Of a stretch of DNA of 14,909 bases, positions 1-8,399 are shown piece after piece. Source of the DNA: Monoraphidium neglectum (lineage: Eukaryota; Chlorophyta; Chlorophyceae; Sphaeropleales; Selenastraceae). The translations under genes and the position numbers were made by a program. The notes beneath the pieces are model-generated. The model had not been told where the DNA came from. It ran no database searches and was given only the letters and a program-made list of their open reading frames with translations. Where the stretch lies: contig NW_014013159.1 in NCBI RefSeq assembly GCF_000611645.1, forward strand, positions 1,835 to 16,743, read 5' to 3'. Positions within the stretch are counted from its first letter, which is position 1. Each line of letters starts with the position of its first letter.

Positions 1-20
1 GGGGGGGGGGGGGGGGGGGC
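1..20. repeat. Homopolymer G run at the contig edge
   Basis: About twenty consecutive G residues open the window, leading into a CG-only stretch. A run like this at the very end of a sequence is usually a sequencing or assembly end artefact, though a real poly-G tract cannot be excluded. It lies downstream of the last visible exon of the minus-strand ATPase gene, so the rest of that gene is missing here. Confidence 0.7.
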
Positions 21-329
21 GCGGCGCGGCGCCGGGGCTTTCAGGCGGGGGCGCAGCGGGCTGGGCCGGGCTGGGCGCTTGGTTGTGTGAATTTCGGCAC
101 CCCGCTTGCACACCTACCAGTCCAGGTGTCGCTCAGGCGAGCGGGGAGCCAACACACAGGGCCCGCAGCCGGCGCCACAGCCCCCCACTGCATCATTGCT
201 GACGGCGCGTGAATACACGCTGCGCCCCGGCCCCCTCCGCGCTGCCCCCGCGCGACCCGCCACCCAGCCCGGCCGCCCCCATCATGCAGCCCGCGCCCCC
301 GCGCGCCAGGGGGGGGGTCGTCCACCCAC

Positions 330-2093
330 CCAGTGTGACGCTCTGGATGCCTCCCACCAGGTCTGACAGCGCGGGGTTCTTCACCACGTTCTCCAGCTCG
401 TTGCCATGGGCCGTCGCAAACAGCTGGACGCCGCGCTGCGCGATGGTGCGCGCTGCGGAGCACTCCGCCTCCGTGCCGATCTCGTCGATGACCACCACCT
501 GGGGTTTGGGGTTCAGAGTCAAGGGTTTGGGGTTGGGGTGGGGGGGAGAAAGGAACGGCCAACATAGGAGGGAGGGAGGGGGAGACGTAGGAGGAGGCAC
601 TGTCAAGGCGTGCTGGTCGAAGATGCTCGTGGGGATGCGCGCATGCCTGCCGGCGCCTGGTGAGTTGGCGGCGGCGTGAAGAAGGGCGCCGGCGGCGCGC
701 ATCCGACAGCATAGCCCTCGGGCGCCGAGCGGCTGCGGCACCTAGCCCCAAGCAGCGGCTGACTGTGCTTGAACACACACCTTCCCCACCTTGGGTGAAC
801 CCTCTGCAGCCCAGGATGGGCCTGAAGTGCAACCAAGGCCACAGCCACCCCCCTCCGCCCCACATACATACATACAAACACACACACGCGCACAACACAC
901 CCACACGCTACAGCTCATACGCGCACATGCGCCGAGCGCACACACTCTTATGCATCCCCCCACCTGCGGCATGTGGTTCTCCACCGCCTCGATCATCACC
1001 CTGTGCTGCTGCTCGGGGTCCGCCACCTGCATCCGCCGCGCCCGCCCGATCCCCGCGTGCGGCACGTCCCCGTCGCCGCCGATCTCGTTGCTAGTGTCCA
1101 CGATCACGACCCGCTTGCTCAGCTCGTCCGCGCAGAGCCGGCACAGCTCCCTGATCGCCGTCGTCTTGCCGACGCCGGGGCGGCCCAGGAACAGGATTGA
1201 GGAGCCCGCGACAATCAGGTCCCTGACGAGCTCCGCGCTGCCCGTAATCGCGCGCCCGACGCGGCAGGTGAGGCCGACGATGCGGCCGGAGCGGTTGCGC
1301 ATGGCGCTGATGCGGTGCAGCGTGGCGTCGATGCCGGCGCGGTTGTCGCCGCCAAACTCGCCGACCTGGGCGGAGGGTTGGTGAATCGTTGTCAGTCATT
1401 GTAGGATCATCTTGAGTTGTTCTTAGTAAGGGGGGGGGGCGCGCCCTTATGGGTTGTGGTGCGCGGGGGCATGATCGTGAAGCTGTTTCGCTCAAGACCA
1501 GCCAAGCGAGAATCGAACGCATGAGGCACGCGGGGGGTGGGGCAACCTCCAGCGCGCAGCAGGCGCGCTCTACCCGTGGTGGCACACTGCAGCAAGGCGG
1601 CCCTACACACGCCGTTCGGCCCCCAGGGACTCCGGCCCCGCAGCCGCAAGGCTTGGGTCGTACCTTCATTCATAAGTGGAGATTAGCACCCTCTCCCCGC
1701 AGCCCCGCACACACACAACACTCACTCCTGCGCATGCACACACACACGCACACACAAAAATCACACACGCAAATCAATACACATCGCACATGCAAGAAAA
1801 GCACACAAACACACAATCTCTTTCTCCCTTGAGCGGGGCGCACGCCCGCGCCCCTGCGCGCCCCCGCGCCGGCCGGCAAACACGCACGCGCGCAGGCGCG
1901 CGTACCTTAGCCACTGCCTGCTCCAGGTCCTCCGCCGTCACCAGGTTGTCACTCAGCCGCAGGTCACCAGAGGGGAAGCGTGCCAACGGGGGCCGCCCCA
2001 GGTCCATCACCACCTCCAGCAGCTCGTACAGCCGGTCATGGGACTCCAGGGCGGTGCGCACTGCATGTGTGTGTGCGTGTGTGTGTGTGTGTG

Positions 2094-2150
<57 letters not shown>

Positions 2151-2933
2151 AAGTGTGTGCAAGTGTGAGGGAAGGGTGAGTGGGGCGATGCCACGTCACC
2201 AGGCAGCGTAGGGGGATTGGCACGGCGGCTCAAGCCCCTCCTGTCGGCCTGTGGGCGGCCTGTTGCACAATCAGGCCCGGCGCTGCTGCGCAGTGGCACA
2301 GTGGGGGTGGGTGGGCCAAAACCCACTGCCTGCTGCTGCAGGGCCGGGGTGGTCCCATCCGCCCACGGACTCGAACCCACAGCTGCCACCACTTTGAACA
2401 CAGACACCCTCCGCTAAACACGACGAAGTACACCTGTCTGCACGTACGTGTGAACTCATGTGCCGCACATCCGTTTCTTCACCCTTTTGGCCAAAATATC
2501 CATAATCAGTGCATGCTTCTTGGCCTCCCCGGGCACCTGACTCAGGCAGCAGGTGCACCAGCTTCAGGGTCTCCTCCAGCTCGGCCTCCCACTGCTGCTG
2601 CTGCTCCTGCCGCAGCTGGTGCGCCTGGGCGTCCTGCTCCTCCGCAGCCTCGGACGCCTCGGGTGCGCCATTGGCTTCCGCCTCAGCGGCGCTCGCCGCG
2701 ACGGCGACGGACGCCCCCGCGTCGCTGTACAATGAGCACACAAGCCAGCGGGGCGCGAAGCACTGTTGCTCGTACAGCGCGGGCCTGGCGCCGTGCGGGC
2801 TGCCGGTGCCGCGGGCGTAGAAGAGCGTGGGTGGCGCCGACCGCAGTGCCCGCTGCTGGATGCGCCAGCCACTGCTTGCGCCCCATCCTCGCAGCGCGCT
2901 GCGCGCATGATGAAGCGCTCCTACAGGCCGCAT
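330..2933 (-). CDS. SPD1: SPD1/Ycf45-like P-loop ATPase, plastid type, 3' partial
   Basis: Four exons on the minus strand join in phase: 2933-2537, 2060-1906, 1365-964 and 498-330, each flanked by GT...AG. They give about 374 residues before the gene leaves the visible sequence. Residues 1 to about 75 are basic, Ala/Ser-rich and lack conserved motifs, as expected of a plastid transit peptide. Next comes a Gln/Glu-rich helix, then the family motifs: [19 protein letters not shown] and GLTCRVGRA, Walker A GRPGVGKT (245-252), a [22 protein letters not shown] segment, Walker B VVVIDE (319-324) and ATAHG (346-350). This is the Ycf45/SpoIIIAA-like ATPase family. Arabidopsis SPD1 is needed for plastid development in seedlings, and the gene is plastid-encoded in several red-lineage algae. 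Introns and codon use show a nuclear copy here. Family members usually carry a C-terminal R3H or RNA-binding region, which is not visible. The ATG at 2933 is the first in-frame start and gives the right intron phase. Confidence 0.88.
504..541. repeat. Telomere-like G-rich repeat in intron 3 of the SPD1-like gene
   Basis: On the plus strand this stretch repeats units of the type GGGTTTGGGGTT, interrupted once by CAGAGTCAA. It resembles degenerate plant/algal telomere sequence (TTTAGGG type). It lies inside the intron just upstream, in gene orientation, of the exon-4 acceptor, so the acceptor CCCCAG is part of the repeat. Confidence 0.6.
858..905. repeat. Impure CA microsatellite in SPD1-like intron 3
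   Basis: CATA and CACA units alternate with CGCG interruptions on the plus strand. The tract lies in the intron between the exons ending at 964 and starting at 498 in gene order. The small open frames that run through it are low-complexity and not genes. Confidence 0.6.
1705..1815. repeat. CA-rich simple repeat in SPD1-like intron 2
   Basis: Short blocks of ACACAC alternate with ATGC- and AAAT-containing spacers on the plus strand. The tract lies within the 540-bp intron between the exons at 1906-2060 and 964-1365. The rest of this intron (1366-1704) shows no gene that I can support. Confidence 0.6.
2064..2160. repeat. Long GT/CA microsatellite abutting the exon-2 acceptor of the SPD1-like gene
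   Basis: Almost 100 bp of alternating GT on the plus strand, with a few CAT, CG and TATA interruptions. In gene orientation it is a CA tract ending only a few bases before the acceptor ATGCAG at 2061, so it takes the place of a normal polypyrimidine tract. Open frames through it encode Thr/His or Val/Cys runs and are not genes. Confidence 0.85.
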
Positions 2934-3299
2934 GTTGCACTCCTAAGACCCCGCCGCGCCTGTCTAGGCGCGAAGCGGCTGCCCTGGCGGGCTGAGATCA
3001 AGAAATGCTCGCTCTGCCACAGGAACCTGACCTGACAGGGACCGCGCGCCTCAAAACAGAAGAACCATACAACAGCTACACAATCGCCACAAAGGTAGAC
3101 CCATATGGAGAACAACTTGCACAATGTGTATCACTTGCCGCGGTCACCCCGCTGTGTGCAGCAGCTGAATTGCATCGAAAAAAATTCATCATGAATTTGC
3201 AGTCAGATTACTCTGAATGCTTTCAGATCCCAGATCTGCACGCGCGAACAGCGGTTCCGTGCAAAAAGAGCTCAGCCAAACAGGATAACGGCTGGGAGC
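2934..3299. promoter_or_regulatory. Divergent intergenic region between the SPD1-like and mTERF-like genes
   Basis: These 366 bp separate two start codons that point away from each other (ATG at 2933 on minus, ATG at 3300 on plus). The base composition is visibly richer in A and T than the flanking exons, particularly 3050-3300. I see no clear TATA box or other known element. The role as a shared, bidirectional promoter and 5' UTR zone is inferred from the layout only. Confidence 0.5.
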
Positions 3300-4490
3300 A
3301 TGTCTTGCGTGACAAGGAAACTCATGCATCGAAATTCGGGATCGGTCAAGCAGCGTGGTGGCAGCATTGTTGCTAGGCGCGTGCGGTCCACGCCTGCGGC
3401 GCATGCAGCTCGAGCTGCAAAGGCGGACGCCCAGCCCAGCACAAGCGGGCGTGACGAGCGTATCGTTTCGATTCTCATTGAATGCGGCGCCCTGACCGAG
3501 GCCGACGCCGCGGCTGCGGCGCCTGCGCTCGCCGGTGCGGATGAGGCCGCGCTGCGCGCCTCATTGACAGCACTGGCGGCGCGGTTCAAGCCGCGGCACG
3601 TGCGCGACATCGCAGTGGGGTCGCCGCAGGCGCTGCGACTGGACCTCAAGTCTTGGATCACCTTCTTGGAGGTGCGGCTGCCTCACATAGCGAGCCCGGC
3701 CCGCCTGCGAACCGCGGGGTGCCTGCAGCCCGAAAGCACCTGCTCGCGGCGCCCCAAGCTGCTTCGCCGTTGCCCGGCCGCCCGCGCCGACGCCGGCCGG
3801 CGCCGCCACGCCTGCAGGCGTGGGCGACAGACGACGTCGTGTGGTCGGTGCTGCGGTATCAGCACGCAACGCTGGCCTCCACAGACGTGTTCAAAGCGGG
3901 TGGGGCGGCCTGGCGTGCCGCGCGGCTGGCGCCAAACAGGCCTCTGCCCTGAGTGCCTGCTGCCCGCCCAACCGCTGAGTTTGAGGACAGCACGCTCGTA
4001 CTCAGCCGCCCCTGCTTGGCGTGCGCCCGCCTCATACCCTTCTGCATGCATGCACGCAGCCGTGGTCGTCCTGCAGCACGCCCCCGTCGCCGCTTGCCTC
4101 GCGTTCGCCCCCCCCCCCCGCCCTTTGCCGCCCTCCGCAAACCCGAGCGCCCCGCCGCGCCCTCCCTGCGACCGCGCGCCCTCCTCCTCGCGGCGCTGCT
4201 GCCAGACTGCGCCATCTTATTCTTAAGGAATTTCGGGCCCCCAGTCGGACCGCGAGGTCGCGAACCGCGTGCTGCCCTGCCACGCGCGGCTGCTGGCAGT
4301 CGAGGCGGTGCTCCAGGCACCCTGGCGCGGCTGCGGGCGCTGGGGCTGTCGGAGGTACGGGTGCGTGGGTGGGAGGGCCAGGCGCACGGGCAGAGCCGGG
4401 CCGCAGGCACATGTCGCCCACCTTCGACATGGCTGTGCTCGGCCTCGCTTGGCAAAATGCGCTGCTGCGCGCTCTGCAGGTGGCAACACT
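3300..4490 (+). pseudogene. Probable mTERF-repeat protein gene, frame broken (pseudogene or sequence error)
   Basis: Exon 1 (3300-3671) encodes a basic, Ala/Ser-rich leader of about 45 residues, typical of organelle targeting. Degenerate helical repeats follow: a Gly-Ala-Leu-Thr-Glu unit, then FKPRHVRDIAVGSPQALRLD and LKSWITFLE, which fit the mTERF pattern of about 31-residue repeats with a conserved Pro. A donor at 3672 leads to exon 2 at 3818 (TDDVVWSVLRYQHATLASTD), ending near 3886-3899. Exon 3 starts at 4245 (REVANRVLPCHARLLAVEAV), but its continuation TLARLRALGLSE is in another frame, so a shift lies near 4317-4320; a donor follows at 4355. A last piece (about 4410-4480, DMAVLGLAWQNALLRALQ) looks like another repeat. 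mTERF proteins bind nucleic acid in mitochondria or plastids and control organelle transcription, splicing or translation. No clear end or stop is assigned. It is either a decaying copy or a real gene with a base error. Confidence 0.5.
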
Positions 4491-4993
4491 GCCCAGCCAC
4501 CCGAGCACGCCGCGCGGCCCCAGTCTCATAGGTATTGACTACTACGGTTATAGGGGAGAATTGCTATAAGTCTCGAACTTCTAATTACGAACAACAAACT
4601 CGCTCAGCGCTCCAAATTTCAGCGTTTTGAGGGAGAGCAGCTGTGGCGAAGCTGGGTGACGCAGGGGCAGGCGTGGCTCATGATGCAGCCGTTGCCCGGA
4701 GGCTGACCAGTGTTTGCGCATAGGGCTCAACCCCTTTTTCAGCGCCCCCCCCCACCCAGTTTTGAATTCTTAGCACTCAGCGGAGCAGAGGGCAGGCAGG
4801 GCTGTCTGCATTGACTCAAGGAAGTCCATTGAGCAGCTCACGACGGGGGAGTGACCGTTCTGACGCAGCTGACGCCCGCCAGGAACAGCCCAACAGCACT
4901 CGCACCCCAGAAGAGGGACGCAAACGCGCTCACATACAAGAACCACACCCGCTGGGCATACCACCACCTGTGGGCTACAGCGATTTCTAGCTC
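4491..4993. other. Intergenic stretch with no supported gene
   Basis: The region begins with a short AT-rich segment (4530-4610) that contrasts with the GC-rich exons before it, and contains a run of C residues near 4745. An open stretch of roughly 50 codons (about 4554-4704, plus strand, no ATG in a convincing place, includes FEGEQLWRSWVTQGQAWLMM) is the only protein-like piece. I do not recognise it, and it may be a transposon remnant. No RNA gene is seen. Confidence 0.5.
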
Positions 4994-5691
4994 AAGGATC
5001 AGGATCAGGATCGTCACAAGCCGATCTGAGATCCCACGGTCGCCCCCTTCTGGAGCCTTCTAGGCTCATCAGATATGACTTGGTAGCATCAGCATTGTGT
5101 GGCAGGGATTCAATGGGCCACTGTTCGCCGTTCAAAGCAGGAGTGCACAAAGGCCCCGTGTGTATGCTGGTTCGCACTGCGCACAAGGGCGCACATGTGG
5201 GCATGTGCAGGCAGGTCCGCAAACAGGGGTGCAAAGCGCGGCGCGGCCCGCAGGTCCGCGTAGGCAGGGCAGTCGAGCAGGGCATATTCAGCCGTTTCGT
5301 CAAGGCCGCGGCCGTCGCAGTGGGGGCAAAGGGTGGGGGTGTTGTAATGCAGTGTTGGCGACGCCGCATAGGAGGGAGAGAAGCAGCGCGGGCATATGAG
5401 CGCTTGCGCGTGTTGGTGGTTCGGAATCAGGTTGTGTGGCAGACGGAAGTAGTAGGGCATGCGAGGCGGGAAGCCGGCCTCAGGCACCTCATCAATCCAG
5501 CGGCAAAGCAAGCCTCATACTCCGCACAAGCACCGCCCGTGCAGCCCGGTTTGCTAGCGCATGGTCCCGTGCATGCACGTCCCACCCTCCCAATTGCTGG
5601 CGGAGGCCCACCACTGCACCCGGGCCCTGAGTCAGGGTGTTGTGCACCCCCGCCGCTTAGGCCGCCTCAAGCACCCCCGCCGCTTAGGCCG
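4994..5691 (-). mobile_element. LINE-like retrotransposon 3' fragment, copy A (minus strand)
   Basis: Read on the minus strand, this is a 5'-truncated copy of the same element as the plus-strand copy beside it. Stretches compared by eye agree at roughly nine bases in ten. The open frame at 5511-5110 encodes the C-terminal end of a non-LTR reverse-transcriptase polyprotein, including CPHCDGRGLDETAEYALLDC and ending in a FVHSCFERR segment. Upstream of it the frame is lost: near 5500 this copy has about four bases fewer than the other. The zinc-knuckle histidine is replaced by Tyr. The copy ends on the left in a short hexamer tail, (GATCCT)n on its own strand. It cannot encode a working protein. 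Confidence 0.75.
5644..5691. repeat. 21-bp direct repeat at the junction of the two LINE copies
   Basis: The 21 bases at 5644-5664 (GCACCCCCGCCGC followed by TTAGGCCG) recur exactly at 5671-5691, with six bases between. The sequence belongs to the truncated 5' end of copy A. The second repeat touches the first coding bases of copy B. Confidence 0.8.
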
Positions 5692-6741
5692 TCCTTACCT
5701 ACGGGGCGGAGGTCTGGGGCCCTGACCTGCTGAGAAGCATGGACGACGCCCTCAAGGCACCGTTGCAAGTCCCGCAAAACAATTACGTCCGGCACCTCTG
5801 GGGGGGTACGGCGCAGCGTGCCTGCCACGATCCTTTGCGTTGAGAGCGGCCTGCAGCCGCTCGCGTGCGCGTGGCTGCGCGCAGGCGCGCGGCAATGGAA
5901 CCGTATGATCAAGTCTGACGAGGGGGTTTTGAAATGGGCGTTTGTGGGGGAGCTCTCCTTAGCCTGCTCTCTGAGCCCGGCACGGGCGCGTCGCACGTGG
6001 AGCGGCGCGTGGCTGCACACACTTGATTGGTTAGCAGCCGAGGGGGGCGCCCCTGGCGCCTTTGTGGCGGCCTATGCGGCCGGGGTGCACAACACCCTGA
6101 TTCAGGGCCCGGCGGCGATGGCGGGCCTTCGCCAGCAATTGGGAGGGTGGGAAGTGCATGCATGGGATCATGCGCTAGCCAACCGGGCTGCACGGGCCGT
6201 CCAGCAGGGCGCTGGTGCTTGCGCGGAGTATGAGGCTTGTTTTGCCGCGGGCGATGCTGATGAGGTGCCTAAGGCCGGCTTCCCGCCTCGCATGCCCTAC
6301 TACTTCCGCCACGCGTCCCGATTCCGGAACCACCAACACGCGCGGGCGCTCATGCGCCTGCGCTGCTGCTCTCCCCCCTTTGCAGCGTCGCCAACACTGC
6401 ATTACAACACCCCCACCCTTTGCCCCCACTGCGATGGCCGCGGCCTTGACGAAACGGCTGAACATGCCCTGCTCGACTGCCCTGCCTACGCGGACCTGCG
6501 GGCCGCGCCGCGCTTTGCACCCTTGTTTGCGGACCTGCCTGCACATGCCCGCATGCGCGCCCTTGTGCGCAGTGCGGACCCTCGGGGCCTTTGTGCACGC
6601 CTGCTTTGAACGGCGAACAGTGGCCCCCTGAATCCCTGTCACACAATGCTGATGCTACCAAGTCATATCCCATGAGCCTGGATGGCTCCAGGAGCGGGCG
6701 ACCGCGGGATCTTGTAACAATCCTAATCCTGATCCTAACCA
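5692..6741 (+). mobile_element. LINE-like retrotransposon 3' fragment, copy B (plus strand)
   Basis: A longer, 5'-truncated copy. It opens in frame with LTYGAEVWGPDLLRSMDD, the Tyr-Gly-Ala-Glu-x-Trp segment typical of the region after the reverse-transcriptase core in non-LTR elements. The frame shifts near 5812-5822 and continues as an open frame to a stop near 6609 (ESGLQPLACAWLRAGARQWN, then a Leu/Ala-rich linker). The C-terminal CCHC knuckle CPHC-x10-H-x4-C lies at 6421-6480. Compared with copy A, a small deletion near 6580 shifts the last residues out of the FVHACFERR frame. A 3' untranslated part follows, and the copy ends in a hexamer tail (AATCCT-GATCCT) at about 6718-6740. Copies without the 5' end are normal products of target-primed reverse transcription. 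Endonuclease and catalytic RT domains are absent. Confidence 0.78.
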
Positions 6742-7421
6742 AGGGGCTGCCTCGCGACGGCGTCTCTGATCGCGCGCCGTTGGGCCTCTTCCTGGCAAAC
6801 GATGCGAGCGATCGAAAACCCAAATACCTGTCGCAGCAGCTCACAGAGTGGCTCATGATCCGCTTGGGCGGCGCGCCGGCCGCCACGCCCAATTCCCTGA
6901 AAAAACTATGGCCTGCTGGAGTGGATGGGCTAGCTGACTTGCTCGATGCGACAACCGCATCGACACGCCCACTGATGAGCGCACTTCGGCAGCAGCTTGA
7001 CAAAACGATCACCTAGGGCCAGAAGGCTGCGGTAGCACGCATCACACGGGTACTGAACGCGGGAGACGTGTATGTAGAGATCGATGGGCTGACTGCGTGT
7101 ACCCAAACTGTTGTAACCTCTGTTTTGCCTGATGTTGGTGTTGTCCCTGCACCTCGCTTTCGCTGCCTCTCTTGTCTCATCGATCGCAACGGGCGACCTG
7201 CTCCCCTGTTTTTAAAGGACTTTGGAATTAGCCGGTGCACAAATTGGAGTGGGGTCGCGCCGCCCAACTGGCCGGCTGGCGCCCCCACGACGCTCACGCC
7301 TTTTCGCTCCCCGCGCAACGACCGCCGCGTGCTGCCACCCGCAGATTGCGGCAGAATTGTTGTGAGAAGAGGCAAATCGAGGGTGGGGGCGGCAAGCGTC
7401 TCCCATGCGCGGCCCATTTGA
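6742..7421 (+). pseudogene. Unidentified open frame broken by a single TAG
   Basis: Directly after the tail of LINE copy B, one frame stays open to a TGA at 7419 apart from a TAG at 7014-7016. The two halves read like ordinary protein: the first holds ASDRKPKYLSQQLTEWLMIR and a Leu/Ala-rich helix ending in LRQQLDKTIT; the second holds VLNAGDVYVEIDGLTACTQT and FRCLSCLIDRNGRPAPLFLK. A CAG-to-TAG change would explain the stop. I recognise no family. There is no ATG near the LINE boundary in a convincing place, so the start may have been lost when the LINE inserted. It may be a gene fragment, part of another transposon, or an exon set whose true introns I cannot see. Confidence 0.4.
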
Positions 7422-8399
7422 CGATGCCGTGCGCCCCCAAAGCACGTACGCCAGCGTGCGAACAACCGAGACAGGCACAGTCACTCACTTGCTCAGGTCA
7501 CAGCAGTCAAGGTGAAATTCATGCCACCATAAATCCCAGTGCGCCGTTGACATGGTAGCAGCCATGCGGACGCCGCTGCGCGCTGTCGAGCGCCACTGCC
7601 GCTGCGCCCACTGGCGCCACTGGAAGCGCTACATACGTGCCACAATAGTTCTTAAGCAGTTCTACATGCGAGCCGTGCAAGGACTCAGGGTGGGAGTGCC
7701 TCCGGGAAGCATCCAGCTCCGAGTAAGGCGCAAGCCCGGAGCATTTAGATATGAGCAGGTGCACCAAGTAATGCGTATACCAATTATGTACTGTATACAC
7801 CCACGCGATGGCGCGATCGAGGTGCCGCGGGCCTCTGACAGCTGGGCTTGAGGTGCTTGACCGTCCCATGCACGCCGCACGCTGCCGAGCCGTGAACACC
7901 CGAAAAGGAGATGCTTAGGAGCATTGAAACACTCTAGGTGTGCCGGCCAGCCCACCGGCCGCCCTCCAGGCGACGCCCGGCCCCCACACAACAGAGTGGT
8001 GAGAACTCATGATTCATTCTATGCGTGCAGAGCACGGGAATGTTCTCCTGAAGCCCTATTATAATCACAATGATTTGTTCTATCCGACACACCCAAATGC
8101 ACCCAATTCAGCGCCCTGCACGCAAAGCTACACACCCGTGGGCAACTGGGCGGAAGGCCACAAACAACGACACGAATCCAGGCTCCGCCCCAGGGGGGGC
8201 TGCGCTAAAGTTTGCTCTACTTACATTATCACACATCCGTATGCCATGGAGACCCCCTCGCGAGGCTCGGCTCGGTGTGGTTAGGGCGTGAAGCCCGATT
8301 GACATCCATGAACATCGTGCATGCATGGAAAGCGCTTCACCTGCTGCGAGCAGATAGTTGGGGAGTTTCAAATCATGTGCCTTATAAGACTGGTCGTAT
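7422..8399. other. Intergenic region, no supported gene
   Basis: About 980 bp of mixed composition. Several short open frames exist on both strands (for example 7552-7851 plus, and 8108-8590 minus, which overlaps the next gene's first intron), but none shows a family motif or splice structure I trust. Bases upstream of 8400 include TTATAAG at 8382-8388, which resembles a TATA element but lies too close to the proposed start codon to be its TATA box. The 3' part of this region probably holds the promoter of the CBP60-like gene. Confidence 0.45.

Noticed and set aside
41..904. A 287-codon open frame on the minus strand.
   Set aside because: It is a shadow: it runs through intron and exon 4 of the SPD1-like gene in a wrong frame and is Arg/Gly/Pro/His-rich.
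1490..1600. tRNA-like pieces on the minus strand: GGTAGAGCGC, a stem-loop with a seven-base loop, and GTTCGATTC resembling an internal promoter box B.
   Set aside because: The D-stem 5' half and acceptor pairing are missing, the T stem pairs poorly and the spacing is too long. At most a decayed tRNA or SINE fragment in intron 2.
1676..2223. Open frames with Thr-His or Cys-Val runs.
   Set aside because: They read through the CA/GT microsatellites; only the 1906-2060 portion on the minus strand is a true exon.
3859..4569. Several open frames over 150 codons on both strands.
   Set aside because: All are Arg/Ala/Pro/Gly-rich chance frames in GC-rich introns; the repeat-like mTERF pieces lie in short blocks between splice sites.
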